Shown here: positions 16,958 through 25,890 of the stretch, in pieces
Layout: every line of letters begins with the position of its first letter
Numbering within the stretch: position 1 is the first letter of the stretch
Source of the DNA: JAIBJN01 sp963699495
Lineage (GTDB): Bacteria; Actinomycetota; Thermoleophilia; Gaiellales; Gaiellaceae
DNA length: 64,000 nucleotides
Direction of reading: 5' to 3'
Assembly (NCBI GenBank): GCA_963699495.1
Contig: CAVOUB010000005.1
Location: forward strand, 558,001 to 622,000
The notes under the pieces: generated by a model
Database searches by the model: none
Seen by the model: only the letters and a program-made list of their open reading frames with translations
Told to the model about the DNA's origin: nothing
Program-made: the position numbers and the translations under genes

Positions 16958-17008
16958 CTAGAAGTAGCCGTCGGGACCGCGCAAGGACGACATTGGGGCA
17001 ACTTCCAT
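16958..17008 (-). CDS. 16-codon ORF with strong ribosome-binding site, upstream of rsgA
   Basis: ATG at 17008 is preceded by AGGAGG at exactly six bases spacing and encodes MEVAPMSSLRGPDGYF, then TAG. A sigma70-like promoter sits upstream (17045-17073). I do not recognise the peptide. It could be a leader peptide controlling rsgA, a tiny functional peptide, or a RiPP-like precursor, but no maturase is nearby. The longer frame starting at 17194 runs through the upstream gene and has no ribosome site. Expression signals are better than for most annotated genes here, so I list it. Confidence 0.55.
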   Translation of the reverse strand: MEVAPMSSLRGPDGYF

Positions 17009-17044
17009 TGTCGGCCTCCTTTCGTCGCGGTTCCGGTCGGGTCC

Positions 17045-17073
17045 AGGGTACCCGACGCGAGCGACGTTGTCAG
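17045..17073 (-). promoter_or_regulatory. Sigma70-like promoter for the 16-codon ORF and rsgA
   Basis: The -35 CTGACA (17073-17068), 17-base spacer and -10 TACCCT (17050-17045) read on the minus strand. The -35 overlaps the stop of the upstream gene. A start near 17038 would give a leader of about 30 bases ahead of the 16-codon ORF. Confidence 0.45.
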
Positions 17074-17717
17074 CCGCCGAGGCCGCCGAAGACGGCGAAC
17101 GGGTTCTGGGGGCTGACCTCCCAGACCATGGCGCCACCCGGCTCGACCTCGACCTCCGCACCCTCGGGAGCCTCTGCGCGGAGACGCTCCGCAAGCGCGA
17201 TCGCCTCGTCCTGGTTGACGGCTCCGACCAGGAGAAAGGTCGCGCGCCTGGTCACCGGAATGCCCTCCGCCTCGAGCCGGTCGGCGAGCTCGTCCGTCGC
17301 CTCGCGGCTCGACAGCGAGACACGCACCTCCCACTCCGCGTGCCCGCTGGCGAGCGACTCGGCCGCCTCACGCTCCTGCTGGCGCTCGTGCTCGGCCTGG
17401 ATCTCAGCATCGGTGCCGGGGAGCGGGATGCCGGCGTCCTTCCAGTCCTGCTCGACCGGATGCCAGCGCTCCAGCGCGATCCGCGCCGCGCGGCCCTCGG
17501 AGGAGAGCAATGCCCGGACGACCCCATCCGCGTCCCGGGCGAGCTCCTCGGTGTCCGCATAGAGAAACACTCGCGGGCCGTCGCGGCTCACGGCGACCCG
17601 GCCGGCGAGGCGCTCGCGCTCCTCCGACTGGAAGCGCCGAGCCGACAGCCACTCGACCAGCTGGGTGCCGTCGCCCTCGTCGTCGAAGTCCACAGTGATG
17701 CGCCAGTCGTCGGCCAC
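17070..17717 (-). CDS. Conserved hypothetical protein, two alpha/beta halves
   Basis: A 215-residue soluble protein starting at GTG 17717. I do not recognise a named family. The two halves look like duplicated small alpha/beta domains: WRITVDFDDEGDGTQLVEWL then VFLYADTEELARDADGVVRALL, and WEVRVSLSSREATDELADRLEAEGIPVTRR then LLVGAVNQDEAIALAERLRAEAP. The pattern (strand, acidic helix, strand) suggests a binding or regulatory fold. It is 10 bases downstream of the alcohol dehydrogenase, so it belongs to the lysR-adh transcript. The longer frame upstream is a shadow of adh. Confidence 0.65.
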   Translation of the reverse strand: MADDWRITVDFDDEGDGTQLVEWLSARRFQSEERERLAGRVAVSRDGPRVFLYADTEELARDADGVVRALLSSEGRAARIALERWHPVEQDWKDAGIPLPGTDAEIQAEHERQQEREAAESLASGHAEWEVRVSLSSREATDELADRLEAEGIPVTRRATFLLVGAVNQDEAIALAERLRAEAPEGAEVEVEPGGAMVWEVSPQNPFAVFGGLGG

Positions 17718-17727
17718 GAGCGAATTC

Positions 17728-18705
17728 CTACCAGACTGCGCGCAGGAGGTCGGCGATCTGCTGCGGCGAGGCCGGGCGTGGATTGGCCTTCGCCCCGGCG
17801 CGCTTCGCGGCGGCTTCTGCCACGACCGGCAGCTCCGACTCCGGGACGCCGAGGTCCCGCAGCCGCTCGAAGCCCGCCAGTCGCGCCAGTTCCTCCACCT
17901 TTCCCGGCGCGTCGCCGGCGTTCCCGATCGCCTCACCGAAACGGGCGATCTCGCCGGAGGCAGCCGACTCGTTGAAGCGCAGAGCCTGCGGCAGGCAGAT
18001 CGCATTGAGCGCGCCGTGCGAGATTCCGTAGCGGCCGCCGAGCGCCTGCGCCAGTGCGTGCCCGAGGCCGAGACCTGCCCCGGCGAGCGCCGCGCCGGCA
18101 TGCATCGCGCCCTCGAGCAGCTCGCGGCGGGCTACGCGGTCGCTCCCGTCGGCGAGCACCCGCGGGAGCGAGGCGGCGATCAGGCGGGCGCCGGCGAGCG
18201 CCTCTCGGTCGGCTTCGGGATTCCGGCCCGCCACGTAGAGGGCCTCCGCGCAGTGCGCCAGCGCGTTGAGCGCCGTACCGCCGCTCTCGCCCGCCGGGAG
18301 GCCGAGCGTCAGCTCCGGGTCGTAGACGATGCCCTCGACGCGGGCACCGCCGCCGCCGACCTTCACCCCGCGCTCCTCGTCGCGGACGCCGAAGCCCGGA
18401 GTCCACTCGGCGCCCGAGTAGGTCGTCGGAACGGAGACGACCGGCAGGCCCGTTCCGGCGCTCACCGCCTTGGCGGTGTCGATGGCGCTGCCACCCCCGA
18501 GTGCGACGAGCCCGTCGGTACCGCCCGCCGCGGCGGTCGCCTCCTCGACGGTCTCCATCGGAACGTGCTTCCGAACGCCGGCATAGCGAGCGGCCGCGGG
18601 GAGCTCCAGCTGGTCCCAACGCCGCGTCGTGATCAGGAGCGGCTCCTCGATCCCGAGCTCGGCGAGCACGTCGGGATAGCTCTTGATCCCCCAGCGGACG
18701 ATCAT
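17728..18705 (-). CDS. Iron-containing alcohol dehydrogenase / maleylacetate reductase family
   Basis: A 325-residue group III dehydrogenase. The NAD(P) site is LVALGGGSAIDTAKAVS, followed by the family segment PVVSVPTTYSGAEWTPGFGVRD typical of the maleylacetate-reductase branch. Metal-site histidines lie in NALAHCAEALY, GLGHALAQALGGRYGISHG. It may reduce maleylacetate or another ring-cleavage product; the context does not fix the substrate. Start ATG 18705 overlaps the lysR stop (ATGA), so it is co-translated with its probable regulator. Confidence 0.8.
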   Translation of the reverse strand: MIVRWGIKSYPDVLAELGIEEPLLITTRRWDQLELPAAARYAGVRKHVPMETVEEATAAAGGTDGLVALGGGSAIDTAKAVSAGTGLPVVSVPTTYSGAEWTPGFGVRDEERGVKVGGGGARVEGIVYDPELTLGLPAGESGGTALNALAHCAEALYVAGRNPEADREALAGARLIAASLPRVLADGSDRVARRELLEGAMHAGAALAGAGLGLGHALAQALGGRYGISHGALNAICLPQALRFNESAASGEIARFGEAIGNAGDAPGKVEELARLAGFERLRDLGVPESELPVVAEAAAKRAGAKANPRPASPQQIADLLRAVW

Positions 18706-19595
18706 GCTGCCCGTTCGCGCGCAAAGTCCAGGAAGGCCTCCGCCGCGCGCGTGGGCGGGCGCCCTTTGGCGCGGACGACGTAGAGCTGGCGGGACGGCTC
18801 CACCCCGGCGACGCGCGCCGAGGCGAGCGTCCCCGCCGCGAGCTCGCCCTCGACGGCCGTGCGGGAGATGAAGGTGACGCCGTAGCCGGCGGCGACCGCG
18901 CTCTTCACCGACTCCTGCAGGCCGAGCTCGAGCTTCGGCTCCAGGCTGCGAAGCCTGAGGCCGGCGCGGCGTAGCTCCTCCTCGACGACCTGACGGACAC
19001 CGGCCCCTTCCTGCATGACCACGAGCGTCTCGGCGCGCAGGTCCTCCAGCGAGATCTCCCCGCCGGCGGCCGGGTGCCCGGGCGGGACCGCGAGCACGAT
19101 CTCGTCGCGGGCCAGCGGCTCGAAGACGAGCGACCGGTGGCGCCGCAGGGCGCCGACCACGCCCAGCTCGACCTCGCGCCCCGCAACACGCTCGATCACG
19201 GCGTGGGTGTCCCCGATCGAGAGCGCGACGCTGAGCTCGGGGTGCTCGCGCTGGAACTCGCAGAGGAGAAGCGGCACGAGGTGCGCGCCCGGCCCGGTGG
19301 AGGCGCCGAGCGCAAGCGTCCCGGTCAGCTTCCCCCCGTCCGCAGCGGCCACCTCGTCCAGCAGCTGCTCCTCGAGCTGGAGGATGCGGTGGGCGCTGCG
19401 GTAGAGGCGCTTTCCCGCCTCGGTCGGCTCGACGCGCCGGCCCGAGCGGTCGAGGAGCTGCTGCCCCAGCCGCTCCTCGAGCGCGCGCACCTGCAGGCTG
19501 ACCGCAGGCTGCGTGACCCCGAGGCGCTCGGCGGCCTGCGAGAAGCTTCGCCGATCGACGACGGCGCAGAAGGCCGCCAGCTGACGCGTATCCAT
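18702..19595 (-). CDS. LysR-family transcriptional regulator
   Basis: A 297-residue LTTR. The winged helix-turn-helix is at residues 1-60 (DTRQLAAFCAVVDRRSFSQAAERLGVTQPAVSLQVRALEE), with the effector-binding domain from about 90 (GTLALGASTGPGAHLVPLLL). The effector domain resembles the CysL/CbbR branch, though the ligand is unknown. It overlaps the dehydrogenase gene by four bases and has a perfect inverted repeat across its own start codon (19595-19611), suggesting autoregulation. Confidence 0.85.
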   Translation of the reverse strand: MDTRQLAAFCAVVDRRSFSQAAERLGVTQPAVSLQVRALEERLGQQLLDRSGRRVEPTEAGKRLYRSAHRILQLEEQLLDEVAAADGGKLTGTLALGASTGPGAHLVPLLLCEFQREHPELSVALSIGDTHAVIERVAGREVELGVVGALRRHRSLVFEPLARDEIVLAVPPGHPAAGGEISLEDLRAETLVVMQEGAGVRQVVEEELRRAGLRLRSLEPKLELGLQESVKSAVAAGYGVTFISRTAVEGELAAGTLASARVAGVEPSRQLYVVRAKGRPPTRAAEAFLDFARERAA

Positions 19596-19611
19596 ATAAG
19601 GACACCTTATA
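19595..19611. promoter_or_regulatory. LysR-type T-N11-A operator over the lysR start
   Basis: This is a perfect 7-bp inverted repeat TATAAGG-ACA-CCTTATA that includes the LTTR T-N11-A spacing. It begins at the A of the lysR ATG and extends upstream, in the 55-bp gap to the divergent DUF354 gene. Binding would be expected to repress lysR itself. Confidence 0.65.
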
Positions 19612-19650
19612 CCTGGAGGAGTCCGGCCACCGACCTAGACTCCGGGGCCG

Positions 19651-20655
19651 ATGCGGGTTTGGATCGACATCACTGGACCGGCCCACGTGCTCGTGTTCCG
19701 GCCGCTCGTCGAAGTGCTTCGCGAACGCGGCGCCGAGGTGGAGATCACCACGCGGGAGTTCAGCCAGAACGTGGAGCTGCTCCGGCTGCACGGCATGGAC
19801 GCGACCGTCGTGGGCACGCACGGCGGGCGCTCGCGGGTCGGCAAGGCGGCGACGATGGCGACGCGCCTCGGCGCGCTCGTGCGCTGGGCGCGGCCACGCC
19901 GCTTCGACGTCGCGCTGGCCCATGCCTCGCACCATTTGACGCTGGCCGCGCGCGCGCTCCGGATCCCCAGCTCCACCACCTTCGACTACGAGTTCGCGAC
20001 CGTCCAGCACCAGCTCGGCTGCCGCGCTGCGAACGTCGTCCTCGTCCCCGAAGCGATACCTCCCGAGCGGCTCGAGCGCTACGGGGTGCGGCCTCCCAAG
20101 CTGCGCCAGTACCCAGGCCTGAAGGAGGAGTACTACCTCTCCGACTTCGAGCCGGACCCGGGTGTGGTCGAACGTCTCGGACTCGACCGGGAACAGGTGC
20201 TCGTCGTCGTCCGCACGCCGTCCGACTACGCCCTCTACCACCGCAACCCCAGCCCGCTCTTCCCGGCGCTGCTCGAACGGCTCGGCCGCGACGAGTCGGT
20301 GCAGGCGGTCGTCCTGGCGCGCACGCCTGAGCAGCGGGCCGAGGTCGCGGCCCGCAACCTGCCGTCGCTCGTCGTCCCGGAGCACGCGGTGGACGCGCAG
20401 AGCCTGATCGCCGTCTCCGACCTGGTCGTCTCGGCCGGCGGGACGATGAACCGCGAGGCGGTCGCGCTCGGCGTCCCCGTGTACACGACCTTCGGAGGCC
20501 GGATCGGAGCCGTCGACGAGGCGCTGCTGCGCGAGGGGCGGCTGCGGCAGCTGGCCGACCCCGGAGAGCTCGAGCTCGTCAAGCGCGCCCAGGAGGGCGC
20601 GGGCCGCGTTCGCCGCGACCCGCACCGCTTCCTGGACCTCCTCTTGCCGGTCTAG
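19651..20655 (+). CDS. DUF354 family protein (GT-B-like)
   Basis: A 334-residue soluble protein beginning MRVWIDITGPAHVLVFRPLVEVLRERG, the signature of DUF354. This family has a glycosyltransferase-B-like double Rossmann fold and is found in polysaccharide clusters. It carries VLVVVRTPSDYALY and the C-terminal donor-site-like VSAGGTMNREAVALGVPVYTTF. It may be a glycosyltransferase or epimerase-like enzyme, and the function is not established. It shares the CTAG stop tetranucleotide with the convergent broken phoX. Confidence 0.72.
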   Translation: MRVWIDITGPAHVLVFRPLVEVLRERGAEVEITTREFSQNVELLRLHGMDATVVGTHGGRSRVGKAATMATRLGALVRWARPRRFDVALAHASHHLTLAARALRIPSSTTFDYEFATVQHQLGCRAANVVLVPEAIPPERLERYGVRPPKLRQYPGLKEEYYLSDFEPDPGVVERLGLDREQVLVVVRTPSDYALYHRNPSPLFPALLERLGRDESVQAVVLARTPEQRAEVAARNLPSLVVPEHAVDAQSLIAVSDLVVSAGGTMNREAVALGVPVYTTFGGRIGAVDEALLREGRLRQLADPGELELVKRAQEGAGRVRRDPHRFLDLLLPV

Positions 20656-22076
20656 CTGTGTGGGATCTTGATCGCCAGTAGCTGCCCGTCCTCACCGGTC
20701 GAGCTGTTCGGAACGAGGCTGGGCCCCGGCTGGGCCATGACGGAGCTGTGCGCCTGCACGTCCACGAGCCACCAGTCTTTGCCGAGGAGCGTCTGCGCGT
20801 TGATGACGCCCGACGACTCCCACGTACCCGGGCGGAGCGGCGCCGGCGTGTTCGCGTACGCGACAGGCCGCACCGTGCCGGACTGGATGTCGTAGACGAG
20901 GATCCGGCCGTAGCCCGGGTCGGTGGGCCGGCCCGGAATCGTCCCGGCCGGTCCACGGTGCTCGGAGTTGCGGTCTTCCTGGATGACCACGGACTGCGAG
21001 GACGTGTCGATGTTGTCCGGGTTGACCAGGTCGTCTCCGGCGTCCCCGTCGAGGAGCAGCGTGATCGACGCCTTGGTCGGATCGGACGGGTTGATGCTCA
21101 TCTTGTACATCCGCCCCTTCACGCTCTCCGACGCGAGGCGCCCGGTGTCCGTGAAGTACACCTCGCCGGTTCGTTGCCGGGCGAGCGCAGCGTCCTCGAG
21201 ACGGACGAACTTGAACGCCCCCTTGGCATCGGACGCACGCTCGAGCGTGTCGCCGTTCGCGTTCTCGGCCTGCGTGAGCGGGACGAAGCTCACCCTGGAG
21301 CGTCTGGCCCTTGTGGATGTCGTTCGTCGAAGGAACTCCGTCGAGCGTCCCGGTCGCCTTCCAGACGTAGAGGGAGCCCTGAGTGCCCGCGATAGCGCCC
21401 TTCCAGGACTTGGCGATGTACGCGTACAGGTACGCCGCGATGTACGGCTGCGCGGTCGTCGGCTCGCGGAAGTCGTCGTCGGTCGTGAGGAAGAACGCCT
21501 TCGAGACGCGCGGGACCGGAACGACGTTCTCGTGCAGGATGTGCCCGAACTGCTTGGTCTCGACCCAGTCGCCGGTTACCACGTCCATGGCGATCGAGCT
21601 GCCGTCGTGACCCGACGTCGGGATGTCCTCCTCGCCGGTGAAGTACATCGGCTTCCCGCTGATGAAGTCGAGCGTGGAGGAGCAGAAGCGTGCGAATCCT
21701 TCGAGCCCGGTGAACGGGTAGCTGGCGGCGAAGACCTCACGGGTCTTCGGATCGATCTTGAGCTTCGAGATCCGCGAGTACACATTCGGCGCGACACTCG
21801 GCTCGAGCTCGTGGTTCATCATCACCGTCAGCTCTCGATGGCCGGAGCGGTAGGCGCCCAGGCCGTCGGGTATCCCGCTCGATCTGGTAACCGCCGACGC
21901 ACGTCACCCGTGGACAGGATCGGGTCGATGACGATGCCCGCCTCGAGCGGCGCGACCATGGAAGGGCGCGCCGTCTTGAACCCTGACGGGTTGCCCGTGG
22001 CCGAGCCTGCAAGCCCGCCCACCGTCAAGGTCGCCGTCACGACGAGCGCCGCGACGAGCAGGAGTCTGGTACGCAT
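20652..22076 (-). pseudogene. PhoX-like (DUF839) secreted phosphatase, multiply frameshifted
   Basis: A signal peptide (RTRLLLVAALVVTATLTVGGLAGSA) begins at 22076. The PhoX/DUF839 hallmarks then appear in different frames: GIPDGLGAYRSG and MMNHELEP near 21790-21870, EDRNSEHRGPAGTIPGR near 20940-21000, and GYGRILVYDI. At least three frame changes are needed, near 21898, 21875 and 21295. PhoX proteins are calcium-dependent alkaline phosphatases exported to the cell surface. With three breaks the gene is either decayed or in a low-quality stretch. The C-terminal 640 bases are open from 21293 to the stop. Confidence 0.75.
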
Positions 22077-22187
22077 AGGTCACCCCTTTGCCGTAGGTCC
22101 CTGACTCAGGCGCGAGTTTATCTCCAAGTGGTGAACATGGCCGGAGGGCCGACCCGCCCAGGGGGCGAAGCTATCGGCTCGTGGCGA

Positions 22188-24092
22188 TCAGGAAGTTGTG
22201 GGAGGCGTAGCCGCTGCGGTGCGGGCTCCGGCCGCCCCCGGCTGCAGCCGCCGCGGCGCGCGCATCATCTCGGCGAGCCGCGCGACGACCTCCACGGTCT
22301 CACCGGACTCGACGAGGCGATCGAGCTCGGCCACCTCGTCGTCCAGCCACGCAGGGTCGATGGGGGCCGAGGCGACGCGCAGGATCTTGGGGTGGGAGGT
22401 GGTCCCGGAGGTCTCGCCTTCCCCCCAGAGGTCTTCCTTGAGCTTCTCGCCGGGCCTGATCCCGATGAACTCGATGGCGACGTCCCGCTCGGACTCCTTG
22501 CCGGAAAGGCGGATCATGTTGTGCGCCAGGTCGACGATCTTCACCGGCTCGCCCATGTCGAGCACGAAGACGTCCCCGCTCCTTCCCAGCGCCCCGGCCT
22601 GCACGATGAGCTGCACCGCCTCCGGGATCGTCATGAAGTAGCGCTCCATCTCCGGATGGGTCACGGTGACGGGCCCGCCGCGGGCGATCTGGCGGCGGAA
22701 GAGCGGGATGACGCTGCCGGACGAGCCGAGCACATTTCCGAAACGGACGGAGATGAAGCTCGTGCCGTTGCCGTCGCGGGCGGCGGCGGCCTCGACCACC
22801 CACTCGCAGATCGCCTTCGTCTGCCCGAGCACGTTCTTCGGCCGGACCGCCTTGTCGGTGGAGACGAGGACGAACTGCTTCACCCCGTGCTCCGCGGAGA
22901 GCTCGGCGAGCACCTTCGTCCCGAGGACGTTGTTCCGCACGGACTCGAGGGGGTTGGCCTCCATCAGGGGCACGTGCTTGTACGCGGCGGCGTGGAAGAC
23001 GACCGTCGGGCGGTGCCGCTCGAAGAGCCGCCGGATCTTCGCCGGGTCCTTGACGTCGGCCAGGGCGGGCACCGTCGAGATGTAGCGCCGCTCGAGCTGG
23101 AGCTCCCGCTCGATCTGGACGAGCGCGTTCTCGGAGTGGTCGACGAGGACGATCTGCTCCGCACCCAGGGCGGCGACCTGGCGGCAGAGCTCGGAGCCGA
23201 TGGAGCCGCCGGCACCGGTGACGAGCACGGTCGCGCCGGTGATGTAGGACGCGATCGACGGGATGTCGAGCTCGACCGCCTCGCGGCCGAGGACGTCCTC
23301 CACCTGAACCTCGCGGAGCTGGCGCGAGAGGTTGAGATCCCCCGTGATCAGCTCGTGGACGCCGGGCAACGTCTTGACCGGGACCCCGGCCTCGCGGCAG
23401 GCGTTGACGATCTTCTGGCGGACCTCGCCGGCCCCGGACGGGATGGCGATGATGACCTCGTCCGTGCGGTTTTCGGCCAGGAGCCGCGGCAGCTGGTCGG
23501 TCGTCCCCAGGACGCGAACGCCGTTCAGGCGCATGTTCTTCTTGCGCGGGTCGTCGTCCACGAGGCCGGTCGGCGTATAGCCGAGCCTCGGGGTCTTCAG
23601 CATCTCGCGGATGACGAGCTGGCCGGCGTCGCCGGCGCCGACGATCAGCACCTCCCTGCCCCGCGCGACGAACCGCCCTCGCCCGGGGCGCTCGATGATC
23701 GTGCGGGCGAGGAGGCGCGCCCCGGTCACGAGCGCTAGCACGAAGAGCCAGTCGATCGCGATGATCCCGCGGGGAACGCGCCAGTTGTCGACCGGGCGCC
23801 AGAGATAGAGGACGACCACGGCGACCAGCGAGGCGACGCTGACGGCGAGGATCGCCCGCCAGATGTCCCGGATGGACACGTAGCGCCACCAGTGCTCGTA
23901 GAGCCCGAAGACGATGAAGACCGCCAGCTGAACCGCCACGACGACGAGGAACACGTCCAGTCCGAGAAACTCGTCGTAGCGGGCCGGGACACCCTGGTCG
24001 AAGCGCACCTGGAACGCCAGGTACCAGGCGGTCGCCACCAGGACGCCGTCCGCGGCGACCTGCCAGATCCGATGTCGGCTAAGCAACCTCAC
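22188..24092 (-). CDS. Membrane-bound nucleoside-diphosphate-sugar 4,6-dehydratase (PglF/CapD type)
   Basis: A 634-residue protein with four N-terminal transmembrane helices. A first Rossmann domain (VLIVGAGDAGQLVIREML) is followed by an SDR domain with VTGAGGSIGSELCRQ and the catalytic STDKAVRPKNVLGQTK, where the usual Tyr is replaced as in FlaA1/PglF dehydratases. These convert UDP-GlcNAc to 4-keto-6-deoxy sugars for glycan or glycoprotein synthesis. The start is GTG 24092 with GGGAG seven bases upstream. It sits 14 bases inside the end of the aminotransferase gene, which would act on the keto product. Confidence 0.88.
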   Translation of the reverse strand: MRLLSRHRIWQVAADGVLVATAWYLAFQVRFDQGVPARYDEFLGLDVFLVVVAVQLAVFIVFGLYEHWWRYVSIRDIWRAILAVSVASLVAVVVLYLWRPVDNWRVPRGIIAIDWLFVLALVTGARLLARTIIERPGRGRFVARGREVLIVGAGDAGQLVIREMLKTPRLGYTPTGLVDDDPRKKNMRLNGVRVLGTTDQLPRLLAENRTDEVIIAIPSGAGEVRQKIVNACREAGVPVKTLPGVHELITGDLNLSRQLREVQVEDVLGREAVELDIPSIASYITGATVLVTGAGGSIGSELCRQVAALGAEQIVLVDHSENALVQIERELQLERRYISTVPALADVKDPAKIRRLFERHRPTVVFHAAAYKHVPLMEANPLESVRNNVLGTKVLAELSAEHGVKQFVLVSTDKAVRPKNVLGQTKAICEWVVEAAAARDGNGTSFISVRFGNVLGSSGSVIPLFRRQIARGGPVTVTHPEMERYFMTIPEAVQLIVQAGALGRSGDVFVLDMGEPVKIVDLAHNMIRLSGKESERDVAIEFIGIRPGEKLKEDLWGEGETSGTTSHPKILRVASAPIDPAWLDDEVAELDRLVESGETVEVVARLAEMMRAPRRLQPGAAGARTAAATPPTTS

Positions 24093-25182
24093 GAGTTGCT
24101 CCCGTCTGGACCGCAGCTCTGATCGTGGCCACAACTTCCTCCTGCTGCGCCGGCGAGATTCCCGCCCAGAGGGGGAGGGCGATCGTCTCGCGGCCGGCGC
24201 GCTCTGTCTCCGGAAGGCTACCGGGCGCGTAGCCGAGGCTCGCGTAGACCGGTTGGAGGTGGAGCGGAATCGTGTAGTAGGTCGCACAGCCGATGTCCGC
24301 TGCACGCAGCGCGGCGGCGATCCGGTCGCGCTCGGGCGAGCGGACGACGTACATGTGGTAGACGTGGCCGGGCTCGTCCACCGGCAGCTCGCAGAGGTCA
24401 CCGAGGCCGAGCTCGGCGTAGCGGGCGGCCGCTTCGCGGCGGGCGGCATTCCAGCCGTCGAGGTGGCCGAGGAAGAGGCGCAGCGCCGCCGCCTGGATCT
24501 CGTCCAGGCGCGAGTTCATCCCGACGGCGTCGAACCGCTCCTTGTCACGGGAGCCGTGGAACCGCAGGAGCCGGATGCTCTCGGCCAGCTCACCGTCGCT
24601 GGTGGCGACCAGGCCGCCGTCGCCGAGCCCGAAGAGATTCTTGGTCGGGAAGAAGGAGAACGTCCCGGCGACGCCCACGGCGCCGGCCCGGAGGCTTCCG
24701 ATGCTCGCCCCAAAGGCCTGCGCCGCGTCCTCGACGACGGGCACGCCGTGGGGAAGGTCGCCGAGCCGAGCCGGGCGGCCGAAGAGGTGGACGGCGAGGA
24801 TCGCCTTGGTGCGGTCGCTGATCCGGGCGGCGACGTCCGTGGGGTCGAGATTCAGCGTCGCAGCGTCGATTTCGCAGAACACCGGCGTGGCGCCGACGCG
24901 TGAGATCGCCTCGGAGGTCGCGTAGAAGGTGAAGGCCGGACAGACGACCTCGTCCCCCACCCCGACGCCGAGTGCCTCGAGGACGAGGACGAGCGCGTCG
25001 GTGCCGTTCGCGACGCCGACGGCCTCGCGCGAGCCGAGATACGAGGCGGCCTCCTGCTCGAACCCGCGCACCTCGGGCCCGAGGATGAAGCGTCCGGAGT
25101 CGAGCACGGCGGAGATGCGTTGCTTCAGCTCGTCGAGAAGGGGCGCATACTGCGCCTTGACGTCGACGTGAGGGATGGCCAC
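24079..25182 (-). CDS. DegT/DnrJ/EryC1/StrS sugar aminotransferase
   Basis: A 367-residue PLP-dependent aminotransferase of the sugar-aminotransferase family. It runs from MAIPHVDVKAQYAPLLDELKQ through VANGTDALVLVLEALGVGVGDEV to the PLP-lysine motif TFSFFPTKNLFGLGDGG. It would aminate a keto-sugar nucleotide such as that made by the overlapping dehydratase gene. The two together make amino-deoxy sugars such as bacillosamine- or viosamine-type precursors. Start GTG 25182; the longer frame enters DedA. Confidence 0.9.
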   Translation of the reverse strand: MAIPHVDVKAQYAPLLDELKQRISAVLDSGRFILGPEVRGFEQEAASYLGSREAVGVANGTDALVLVLEALGVGVGDEVVCPAFTFYATSEAISRVGATPVFCEIDAATLNLDPTDVAARISDRTKAILAVHLFGRPARLGDLPHGVPVVEDAAQAFGASIGSLRAGAVGVAGTFSFFPTKNLFGLGDGGLVATSDGELAESIRLLRFHGSRDKERFDAVGMNSRLDEIQAAALRLFLGHLDGWNAARREAAARYAELGLGDLCELPVDEPGHVYHMYVVRSPERDRIAAALRAADIGCATYYTIPLHLQPVYASLGYAPGSLPETERAGRETIALPLWAGISPAQQEEVVATIRAAVQTGATREVA

Positions 25183-25193
25183 GGCGCGCCAGT

Positions 25194-25880
25194 CTACCGG
25201 CCGGTTCCCTCGGGAGAACGCTCCAACGCGCGCTTCCGCGTCCGCCGGCGGTACGCGCGGAAGGCGAGCGCCGCGACGCCGGCGACGACGAGCGCGACGA
25301 TGGCGTAGTCCGCATACCTGAAGGTGTCGTGGAACTCCTCCCACTGGCTGCCGAGGGCAAGCCCGACGGCGGCGAGGCCGAAGCACCAGGGGAGCGTCCC
25401 CAGGAAGGTCAGCACCGTGTAGCGGGCGAGGGGCATCTCGCCGATGCCCGCGGGAATGGACACGAACGACCGGACGACCGGGATCATGCGCGAGACGAAG
25501 ACGGTCGCGTCTCCGTAGCGCTCGAACCAGTCGTCCGCCCGGTCGAGCTTCTCGGGTGTGACGTGCAACCAGCGTCCGTGTCTCTCGAGATACGGACGGC
25601 CGCCGTAGCGGCCGATCGCCCAACCGAGGATGGAGCCCAGCGTGTATCCGATCGTGCCCGCCAACGCGATGGCGATGTAGGCCCATGCCGTCGATTCGAT
25701 CTCGCGTCCGAAGAGCGTGACCTCCGAGCCCGGGAACGCCCCGACCGCGATGGCGCCCGCGTAGACCATGACGAGCTCGCTCGCCGCGGGGAAGATCGCG
25801 TCGACGAACATCAGGAGGAAGACGGCGTAGAGGCCGTAGTCGCCGATGACGCCGGTGACGGCCTCGGTGATCCCGTGCAC
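25194..25880 (-). CDS. DedA family membrane protein
   Basis: A 228-residue protein of the DedA/VTT family with about five helices and re-entrant loops. Markers are FVDAIFPAASELVMVYAGAIA near the N-terminus, GYTLGSILGWAIGRYGGRPYLERHGRWL, and FVSRMIPVVRSFVSIPAGIGEMPLARY. DedA proteins are linked to undecaprenyl-phosphate and phospholipid translocation. Here that would fit the nearby lipid-linked glycan genes. Start GTG 25880. Confidence 0.88.
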   Translation of the reverse strand: MHGITEAVTGVIGDYGLYAVFLLMFVDAIFPAASELVMVYAGAIAVGAFPGSEVTLFGREIESTAWAYIAIALAGTIGYTLGSILGWAIGRYGGRPYLERHGRWLHVTPEKLDRADDWFERYGDATVFVSRMIPVVRSFVSIPAGIGEMPLARYTVLTFLGTLPWCFGLAAVGLALGSQWEEFHDTFRYADYAIVALVVAGVAALAFRAYRRRTRKRALERSPEGTGR

Positions 25881-25890
25881 CGGCCAGACT

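Noticed and set aside
16958..17194. 78-codon frame that includes the 16-codon ORF
   Set aside because: The longer version starts inside the upstream gene, has no ribosome site and is Arg/Ser-rich; only the last 16 codons have expression signals.
14908..17562. Very long plus-strand open frame (884 codons) opposite the MFS and rsgA genes
   Set aside because: Its translation is low-complexity Arg/Asp/Glu/Gly-rich with no domain, and it runs antisense to two clear families; it is a GC-rich shadow.
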